Assembly (NCBI RefSeq): GCF_950023065.1
Contig: NC_088680.1
Location: 15,922,559-15,986,558, forward strand
Direction of reading: 5' to 3'
Length of the DNA: 64,000 bases
Source of the DNA: Planococcus citri
Lineage: Eukaryota; Arthropoda; Insecta; Hemiptera; Pseudococcidae
In this document: in pieces, positions 56,671 to 64,000 of the stretch
How the letters are laid out: each line of letters begins with the position of its first letter
How positions within the stretch are numbered: the first letter of the stretch is position 1
The notes under the pieces: model-generated
Databases searched by the model: none
Seen by the model: the letters and a program-made list of their open reading frames with translations, nothing else
Told to the model about the DNA's origin: nothing
Made by a program: the position numbers and the translations under genes

Positions 56671-57117
56671 TCAACGGCATGAATAGCCCGTGCAAAGGCA
56701 TACGCTAAGGACTATCACAACAAGCCACGATACGAGTAAAAGTAATAGAAGTGTCGGGAATACATTGTTGACGTCTTTTTGAAAAGATGCCGCAGCGTCC
56801 TTGCATTCTTGTTTTGCCTTAGTCTCTTCGGTAAGGTTTCGTTTCAAATCTTCTATTTTTATTTTCAAATTCTGAACTTCTTCTTCACGGCCTGATTCGT
56901 ATACGATTCTTTGATGGTAGTTCAAATAATCAGTGATCGATTGTTGTCGTATCTTTTCGGCGATATTATGACTCGAATCTTCAACTTTTTTTTCCAGCTG
57001 ATTCAATTTGTCTTTGACTCTGCTGCGAGATATATGCTCATGTACAAAAAATAACAACGGTACTGCAGCACACAGCGAGAATTTCGCCCACATTGGCCAC
57101 ATTTTCATTGAAAGCAT
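56671..57117 (-). CDS. Family C protein, copy C3
   Basis: 148 residues from the first ATG after the leader (MLSMKMW; the open frame upstream begins only with TTG). Hydrophobic segment about 10-25 (WAKFSLCAAVPLLFFVHEH). Coil 30-118 with KKVEDSSHNIAEKIRQQ, YESGREEEVQNLK and IEDLKRNLTEETKAKQECKD. Membrane segment about 120-142, followed by a Cys-containing tail. No furin site. The N-terminus (MWAKFSLCAA) is nearly the same as in C4 and C5, so these three form a subgroup. Confidence 0.77.
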   Translation of the reverse strand: MLSMKMWPMWAKFSLCAAVPLLFFVHEHISRSRVKDKLNQLEKKVEDSSHNIAEKIRQQSITDYLNYHQRIVYESGREEEVQNLKIKIEDLKRNLTEETKAKQECKDAAASFQKDVNNVFPTLLLLLLVSWLVVIVLSVCLCTGYSCR

Positions 57118-57600
57118 CGCGATCGTCGGAATAAACACAAAATACAAACGTTCGATTCGAGGTGTTTTTTAGCCAAAAATTCACAACTGATTGCAATTAA
57201 AAAACGCGAAATTCATTTGCTGAACGACACTTGTACCTGCACATTCGAACCACTGAGTAGAGCACTGATGAAAATGAACAGAAAAGGTATAGACCGTAAG
57301 GTATTGTAGTTGATCTGTCTCAACTCTCGTATGTCTCCTGGCGTCGTCGTCTTTCTTTATTCAAATACATGCCTACATTAAAGGATCCTTCTGGCAAAGT
57401 ACCGTTGACTATCCTTCACCCCCTGCACTAGCCTTAAATACATGTACAGCTTCTCGCTGTTCTTTATATGTATGTATCATCTGATCATTCGTTTGCATCC
57501 CTCACGGTGCCATCTTCACAACTTCTGGGCTTTCTTCATGCTCTCGACTGCTTACTGCACAATGCTTTCAGGCATTCATCTTCAGAGTTAAGATTCCACC
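57118..57600 (-). promoter_or_regulatory. Promoter, leader and distal module of C3
   Basis: Minus strand: GTTCATTTTCATCAGTGCTC (TCAGT resembles an insect initiator), GTGGTTCGAATGTGCAGG, leader GGCTAAAAAACACC, then ATTCCGACGATCGCG and the ATG. The distal module with CTTCACCCCCTGCAC and GGGCTTTCTTCATGCTC lies at 57400-57600. Confidence 0.55.
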
Positions 57601-58765
57601 TCTTAACATTTTTAAATTTAAGAAATTACCCAAAAATTCACTCGAAATGTGATAAAAACCAAGAAAATTATCATCAAACTGTCAGAAAACTAATTTTTAA
57701 AGTCTTGAAATCATTTTTTTAATTTTATTCTCCTTAAAATTACCACAGAAATTAAGTTAATTATTACAGGTAACCAAATTCGGAATGCCCCAATAGGGTA
57801 AACTGATTATTGCTTTCAAAATCTAACTATTAATACACAAAACTTGGAGCCATTTGGTACCTTTTGCGCCGATTGTACGGCCGTTTTTGGTTTTTGCGAA
57901 TTAATTTTGACGTTTAGAAACCTCCTTACCTGAGCGAATGCCCTCGAATCTTTTTGAAAATTCACATTTTTCCAAAAAAATTGTAATTAAAAAATGTTTG
58001 GATTTTGGAAATATGAGAATGTTTTGGTTTTCGATCACGAAAATAGATCCGCAGTACCTCTATCATTTTAAAGTCTTGGAAACATCCATAAAACTTCTGA
58101 AACCTTGGTTGATATTTGTGTGACGTCATACAAAGACATTTTTAGCCAAATTTTTCAAATTTTTGTAATTTTCATTTTTGAAAACATGAAAAGATGATTG
58201 AAGATGAAGAGTCAAGAGTGAGTTGTGCTGATTGATAAAAAGATTGATGAGATTTTGTTGAACGAGACAGAGACTTCTATTAAATTGATTTGATTTGTTC
58301 GCACGGTCGCACCCCTGGTTCAGCCTACACTCCTACAGAAAATAAAAATTCATATTTTTTTCGTGCATTTTTTTTCATTTAGGATTTACCTAATACGTAA
58401 TTGATTAGAAAAATTTTTAAAATAAAAAACCAACGAATTCATGAGAGAAAACGCTGATTAAAAAAATAAAATACCAATTGTTTCAAAAATACCCTATGAT
58501 ATTTTCATTTGAAACCATAGAAACGATGGCGATAAAAAAAAAAACCATCAACTTCTCTGTAACTGGACAACAGGAAAGAATTGACAATTGACCCATTTAA
58601 GCTCGGGTTAAGGGATGCAGATCTTAAAAAAAATTATATGTATCAATGGAAAGAAGATAAAATTTCTTTATTATGGTATAAAAAAATAAAAAAGTTACGG
58701 GGTCCAGCATCCAGCTATAGATGGATTTTGAGTGAAAAAATGAAACTTCTGCAGTTCTTCACTTG
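57601..58765. other. Non-coding region
   Basis: 57600-57830 repeats part of the family C 3' flank (AATGCCCCAATAGGGTAAAC). The rest (57830-58765) looks unique and has no supported gene. Confidence 0.45.
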
Positions 58766-60648
58766 TAGTCCGGCATATGACAATAGGAGTAATTGCACCC
58801 CCCCGCCGATCCTCCGGGACAACTTTTTTCTTGAAGGGGACATCCTAAGGAACATTTTAAAGCAAAGTTGCCAAAAAAAAAGTTGGCCTTACTTACAAAA
58901 TGGCGGCCACTTTGATTGACAGGTCAGCCGAAATCGCAGATTTTGCGTTTTAACATAGGACTTGCACGAACTTTTTCAAACTTTACAAAGGTAGATCGAA
59001 AGATCATGCAAAAATTCATCACCTGTCAAAATTTCAAGTGCTAAAGTGCGTTTTTCGATTTTTGGTGAATTTTTGAAAATCGAATTTAGGTCAAAAATGA
59101 GAGAAAAAATCAAAATCTTACCAAATTGACCAAAAAAGCTGAAATTTGGGGTATACCCTATTTTCGACATGCCAAATTGATTGGAAACGGTTTCAACCCG
59201 TTTTGAGCAGTTCTGGAGCCTCCAGCAGATTTTTGAAACTCGAAATTCCCACAAAATTCCATCAAATTGGAGTTGTAAAGCTAAAATTTATTCTAAAAAC
59301 TAATTTCAATACGCAACGAAGTACTGCAGGAGAATTTCAAGTCGTTTTGGAGCCTCCAGCGACTTTTTGAAAATTTTTGAAACCTCCAGCAGATTTTTGA
59401 AACTGGAAATTTTCACAAAATTTCATCAAAATGGAGATGGAAAGCTGACATTTACTCTACACTCCAATATTAACACCCTCTGAAGACGACTTCAAGTGAG
59501 TTCAAGTCATTTTAGGGCCTCCAACGACTTTTTTGAAAACTACTGGAGCCTCCAGTAGATTTTTGAAACTTGAAATTTCCCCAAAATTTTATCAAACCAA
59601 GATGGAGAGTCGAAATTCATTCTGCAAACTAATTTCAATACGCTATGAAGTTGACTGTTGGTGGATTTCAAGTCGTTTTGGAGCCTCCAGCAACTTTTTG
59701 AAAGGTTGTATGACTTTTTTTGGAAAATTGAAATTCCCTAAAAGTAGCTGGAAGCTTCAAAACCATTTGAAACCACCATGTAGTCTGCGGAGTAAATTTC
59801 AGCTTGCCAACTCCATTTGATAAATTAATGTTGGAAAAATTTAAAGTTTCAAAAATCTACTGGAGGCTCCAGTAATTTTCAAAAAAGTCGCTGGAGGCCC
59901 TAAAATGACTTGAACTCACTTGAAGTCGTCTTCAGAGGGTGTTAAAATTGGAGTGTAGAGTAAATTTCAGCTTTCCATCTCCTTTTGATGAAATTTTGTG
60001 AAAATTTCAAGTTTCAAAAATCTGCTGGAGGTTTCAGGAATTTTCAAAAAGTCGCTGGAGGCTCCAAAACGACTTGAAATTCTCCTGCAGTACTTCGTTG
60101 CGTATTGAAATTAGTTTTTAGAATAAATTTTAGCTTTACAACTCCAATTTGATGGAATTTTGTGGGAATTTCGAGTTTCAAAAATCTGCTGGAGGCTCCA
60201 GAACTGCTCAAAACGGGTTGAAACCGTTTCCAATCAATTTGGCATGTCGAAAATAGGGTATACCCCAAATTTCAGCTTTTTTGGTCAATTTGGTAAGATT
60301 TTGATTTTTTCTCTCATTTTTGACCTAAATTCGATTTTCAAAAATTCACCAAAAATCGAAAAACGCACTTTAGCACTTGAAATTTTGACAGGTGATGAAT
60401 TTTTGCATGATCTTTCGATCTACCTTTGTAAAGTTTGAAAAAGTTCGTGCAAGTCCTATGTTAAAACGCAAAATCTGCGATTTCGGCTGACCTGTCAATC
60501 AAAGTGGCCGCCATTTTGTAAGTAAGGCCAACTTTTTTTTTGGCAACTTTGCTTTAAAATGTTCCTTAGGATGTCCCCTTCAAGAAAAAAGTTGTCCCGG
60601 AGGATCGGCGGGGGGGTGCAATTACTCCTATTGTCATATGCCGGACTA
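58766..60648. mobile_element. Fold-back element A, intact 1.88-kb copy
   Basis: Termini TAGTCCGGCATATGACAATA and the inverse TATTGTCATATGCCGGACTA; flanking TA on both sides suggests a TA target duplication with the element proper starting GTCCGGC. Arms pair with coordinates summing to 119414 and are very similar along their full length; the turn is near 59707. Contains CCGATCCTCCGGGACAACTT, GCGGCCA(C/T)TTTGATTGACAG and several TCTGGAGCCTCCAGC modules. No transposase frame. Confidence 0.85.
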
Positions 60649-61158
60649 TTGGAAATTTTTCATCCATTATTCTCCTGCATATATGATATAGCCAAGTTCA
60701 AGTGTATTTTGTTTTTGAATTAAATTATTGAAATTAACTTAACTTCTAACAAATAATGGAGAATAATATTGATTGACACGAAATTCATTATTTTTTACAA
60801 TGACGTCATGTACATTTTATGTAGACCTAGAATTTGTTGCGGAATTCTCCGCAACTGATCGACTTGTTCTCTTTTAATGAAAAAAAAATCACTTGATAAT
60901 TTCAACGAAGAAAATTTTTTAAAAATATCTATGTACATACACAATTTTCTAAAAATAGATTTTAAATCAAAAATACATTATAGGTATTAGGTAATCATAA
61001 ATCCATCAGAAATAGTTAAATACCTCGTGTGTCATGATGGCCTATGCAAAGGCCTGTGCAAAGGCCTATACGCCTAACAACAATCCACGAATTCCTTCAC
61101 TTCAGGGTTATTATGATTTGAAAAATTCAATAATACATATGTACAACACAAACAAAAA
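60649..61158 (-). other. 3' flank of C4, chimeric
   Basis: 60860-61080 resembles the family C 3' flank (AATTTTCTAAAAATAG; AAATACCTCGTGTGTCATG). But 61105-61158 matches the family A 3' module (CAGGGTTATTATGATTTGAA; AATACATATGTACAACACAA; AACTAAATCC), directly against the C4 stop. Confidence 0.55.
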
Positions 61159-61581
61159 CTAAATCCTTTGGCCAAGGCATATGACAAAAACTAACACAAT
61201 AATCCCTGCTATGATTAAAATACATATTTCCTTGCCCATGGTATCGATCCTTTTTTGTAGGCATATCGCACAACCGTTCCAGTATTGTTTTGCCTTAGTC
61301 TCTTCGGCAAGGTTTCGCTTCAGATCTTCTATTTCTGTTCTCAAATTCTGAAATTCTTCTTCACGGCCTGATTCGTACGCGTTTCTTTGAGAATTCATAT
61401 TATTCGTGCATTCTTGTCGTACCTCATCTGCGGCCATATTATGTCTCAAATCTTCAACTTCTTTTTTCAGCTCCTTGTATTCGTCTTTGATTCTGCTAAG
61501 AAATATATCCTCGTGTACAAAAAATAACAACAGTAATGCAGCACAAAGCGAGATTTTCGCCCACATTCCTATCGAAAGCAT
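61159..61581 (-). CDS. Family C protein, copy C4
   Basis: 140 residues. Start MLSIGMWAKISLCAALLLLF at the first ATG after the leader. Hydrophobic segment 7-22. Coil 28-115 with KKEVEDLRHNMAADEVRQEC, YESGREEEFQNLR and IEDLKRNLAEETKAKQYW. Membrane segment 118-136 and a four-residue tail. Cys residues at 58, 104 and 107 could form disulfides if the coil is extracellular. Its 3' end abuts a family A-type flank, so the last codons may come from a recombination. Confidence 0.78.
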   Translation of the reverse strand: MLSIGMWAKISLCAALLLLFFVHEDIFLSRIKDEYKELKKEVEDLRHNMAADEVRQECTNNMNSQRNAYESGREEEFQNLRTEIEDLKRNLAEETKAKQYWNGCAICLQKRIDTMGKEICILIIAGIIVLVFVICLGQRI

Positions 61582-62111
61582 CGTCGAAACGTTCGATGTG
61601 TTTTTTTAGCCAAAAATTCTCAACTACAAAACGCGAAACCAATTTTCTGAGCAACACTTTTACGCGTACATTTGAACCACTATGCAGGAGCATCTAATGA
61701 AAATGAACAGGAAAGATAGGTAAGGTATTGTAGTTAATCTGTCTCAACTCTCTCTGTAGGTATGTCTTTGCTGGCGTCTTCTTTCTTTATTCAAATACAT
61801 TAATAGATCCCTCTGGCAAAGTACTTTTGACTATCCTTCACCCCCTGCAATTAAATGTATAGGCAGCATCTCGCTGTTCTTTATGAGTATAATTATCTAG
61901 TCATTCATATTTTATCCGGTCGAAATCTATGCAAAATAAATAAACAATTTGAAACAACAAAATTTCGATTTTTTTCAATAATCAAGACTTTGAATACTTT
62001 TAGCAAAAAACACAACGTTTTGGAAAATCTTGACAATCGAAAGTAATACTTACTTTTTGGCAACTTCATTCAAAAAAATCGAGATTTTTGGATAATTTTT
62101 GCAAAAACAAC
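61582..62111 (-). promoter_or_regulatory. Upstream region of C4
   Basis: Leader GGCTAAAAAAACACATCG; GTGGTTCAAATGTACGCG. A short distal module lies at 61800-61920 (CTTCACCCCCTGCAATT; CAGCATCTCGCTGTTC). From about 61960 spacer repeats lead into the 3' end of C5. Confidence 0.5.
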
Positions 62112-62441
62112 TTATTCGCATTTTATGCAAAGGCACACGATAAGGAGAATGACCAACACAACAGCCCACAATACGCTTACAACAGATGCATAGTCCCTGC
62201 CCAAATCATCATTGCTTTTTCGTACTTCGGCCAGGTTTCTTCTCAAATCTTCTATTTCTGTTGTCATATTATCCACGCATTCTTGTCGTACTTCTGCGGC
62301 GATTCTCATATGTTCAACTTCATTTTTCAGATGCTTAAATTTGTCTTCGACTCGGCTGTGAAATACATTCTCATGTACAATAAATAACAACAGTAGTGCT
62401 GCACAAAGCGAGATTTTCGCCCACATTTCTATCGAAGGCAT
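62112..62441 (-). CDS. Family C protein, copy C5 (shortest)
   Basis: 109 residues. Start MPSIEMWAKISLCAALLLLF at ATG 62441; an upstream GTG in frame was not used. Hydrophobic 7-22; coil 28-83; membrane segment 86-106 and a Cys-containing tail. Compared with C4 it lacks the YESGREEEFQNLR block and the ETKAKQ block, so two coil modules are gone while both ends are kept. It lies about 0.5 kb beyond C4, much closer than other neighbours, suggesting a compact tandem duplicate or deletion of spacer. Confidence 0.75.
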   Translation of the reverse strand: MPSIEMWAKISLCAALLLLFIVHENVFHSRVEDKFKHLKNEVEHMRIAAEVRQECVDNMTTEIEDLRRNLAEVRKSNDDLGRDYASVVSVLWAVVLVILLIVCLCIKCE

Positions 62442-62760
62442 CGCGATCGTCGGAATAAACACAAAATAATTATGTACAAACGTTTGATTCGAGGTGTTTT
62501 TTAGCCAAAAATTAACAAATGATTACTACTACAAAACGCGAAACCAACCAATTTCGAACCACTATAGTATGTCGTATAGCACTAATGAAAATGAACAGAA
62601 AACTGAAAAAGTAAATAGGTATTGTAGTTAATCTGTCGATACTCTTTATGTCTTGCTGTAGTCTCCTTTTCTATTGTCTACTCACTCGTGCTTTCATCAT
62701 ACAAAGGCTAACCGGAACAAGGTGAGACTCATTGTGGTGAGACTGACTTCGGAGCAGAGT
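62442..62760 (-). promoter_or_regulatory. Upstream region of C5
   Basis: Leader GGCTAAAAAACACCTCG and ATTCCGACGATCGCG as in C3; GTTCATTTTCATTAGTGC. The TGTCTTGCTGTAGTCTCC phrase of other family upstream regions is at about 62650. Confidence 0.5.
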
Positions 62761-62769
62761 TGACAACGC

Positions 62770-64000
62770 TGCGTATGGTCAAAACAACTACAGGACATTT
62801 TGCTTTCCAACATACGACTCGCACGAAATTATTGCTGGAACTGGGAAAAGCTAGATCGAAAGAGCATGCAAAATTTATCACCAGCCAAAATTTCAAGCGT
62901 TAAAGTGCAATTTTAGATTTTTGGTGAATTTTTGAAAATTGAATTCAAGCTGAAAATGGGAAGAAAAATCAAAATTTTTTCAAATTGACCTAGAAAGCTA
63001 TTTGAGGTATACCGTTTTTCGACCTGCCAAATCGATTGGAAACGGTTTCAAACTGTTTTGGGCAGTTCTGGAGCCTCCAGCAGATTTTTGAAACTTGAAA
63101 TGTCCACAAAATTTCTGTCATCAAATGGAGCTGGAAATCCAAAATTCACGAATGAAGGTCCAAAAAGTAGCTGGAAGCTTCAAAACTATTTTGAAGCCAC
63201 CTACACTCCATAGCGATTTGAAAGTATGTAGTTTGCAGAGTGAATCTTGTCTTTCTAACTCGATTATTTGGTAAAATTTTGTGGAAATTTCAAGTTTCAA
63301 AAATATGGCGAAGGCTCTAAGAATTTCCAAAAAATCGCTGGAGGCTCCAAAATGACTAGAACCTCCTGGAAGTCTACCTGATAACGTGTTGAAATTGGAG
63401 TGCAGAGTAAATTTTGGATCTCCAGCTCTGTTAGGTGAAATTTTGAGCATTGAAAAATCTGCTGGAGGCTCCAGTAATTTCCAAAAAGTCACTGGAGGCT
63501 TCAGTAATTTCTAAAAAGTCACTGGAGGCTCCAAAACAAAGTTTCAAAAATCTATTGAAGGCCCCAAGAATTTTCAAAAAGTCGCTGGAGGCTCCAAAAT
63601 GACTAGAACCTCCCGGAAGTCTACTCGATAGCGTGTCAAAATTGTAGTGCAGAGTAAATTTTGGATTTCTATCTCTGATAGGTAAAATTCCGAGCACTGA
63701 AAAATCTTCTGGAGGCTCCAGCAATTTCCAAAACGCCACTGGAGGCTCCAAAACGACTTGAAATTTACCTGTAATCACTTCATAGGGTATTAAAATTAGT
63801 TTGCAGAATGAATTATGGCTTTCCAACTGCATTCGATGAAATTTTGAGGAAATTTAAAATTTCAAAAATCTACGGAAGCTCCAAGAAATTTCAAAAAGTC
63901 GCTGGAGGCTCCAAAATGACTTAAACTCACCAGCAGTCGAATTAATAGCGTGTATAAGTTGGAGTGCAGCGTGAATTTTGGATTTCCAACTTCATTTGAT
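62770..64000. mobile_element. Diverged fold-back A sequence, runs off the window
   Basis: Contains GATCGAAAGAGCATGCAAAA, TTTATCACCAGCCAAAATTTC and TCTGGAGCCTCCAGCAGATT, homologous to the arms of fold-back A but more diverged and with extra CTGGAGGCTCCA modules. The terminal GTCCGGCATATGAC is not seen on the left, and the right end lies outside the window. Confidence 0.7.

Noticed and set aside
58976..59370. Repeated ORFs (MWEFRVSKI and MGYTLFSTCQI types) found also at 4.3, 8.6, 9.7 and 60.1 kb
   Set aside because: They lie in the fold-back A arms on both strands, and overlap each other in antisense. Repetition reflects element copies, not a gene family.

Overview
The window looks like a eukaryotic, probably insect, nuclear genome. 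It is AT-rich, non-repetitive coding sequence is sparse, genes appear monocistronic with their own promoters, and DNA transposon relics, fold-back elements, satellites, LINE tails and a Penelope-like retroelement are abundant. The recurring simple motif TAGGTAGGTACCTA is reminiscent of sternorrhynchan Hemiptera such as mealybugs, but that is an impression and not proof. No ribosomal or tRNA gene and no conserved housekeeping gene was recognised.

The protein content is dominated by three related families of small, apparently intronless membrane proteins, all with the plan N-terminal hydrophobic segment, charged coiled coil, C-terminal membrane segment. Family B (2.2-3.2 kb, 6.8-7.5 kb, 14.8-15.2 kb, minus strand) carries 52-residue coil repeats. 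Family A (20.6, 22.0 and 28.2 kb plus; 34.5 and 40.9 kb minus) has in every copy an R-X-(K/R)-R furin-type site followed by a Cys-Gly-Val-Glu motif that carries a second Cys in four of five copies. Family C (44.5, 49.9, 56.7, 61.2 and 62.1 kb, minus strand) is shorter, lacks the furin site and varies in length by gain or loss of coil modules. Families A and B share a 5' leader block, and A and C share an upstream block, so they look like one rapidly diversifying multigene locus. Orphan promoter or flank modules at 13.9, 31.5 and 47.1 kb mark lost or partial copies. I recognise no known function; secreted or surface, fast-evolving proteins are the best inference.

Layout: 1-10.3 kb is a tandem duplication of about 4.3 kb (satellite, flank, family B gene, fold-back element). 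10.3-17 kb holds diverged tandem repeats of roughly 150 bp, a Penelope-like insertion and the third family B gene. 17-19.4 kb is a 34-bp satellite with a 400-bp higher-order unit. 20.5-28.8 kb holds three family A genes around a 2.6-kb palindrome. 29.3-30.7 kb is another palindrome. 31.5-41.9 kb holds a gene relic, a tandem repeat, two family A genes, LINE debris, and an unusual locus with a histone-type 3' stem-loop but non-histone ORFs (37.9-39.4 kb). 41.9-62.7 kb is the family C array, separated by low-complexity repeats, another satellite block, two small DNA transposons and an intact 1.9-kb fold-back element. 62.8-64 kb is a diverged copy of that fold-back element running off the end.

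Coordinates of repeats are read by eye. Coiled coils and membrane segments are judged from residue patterns, not from a predictor.
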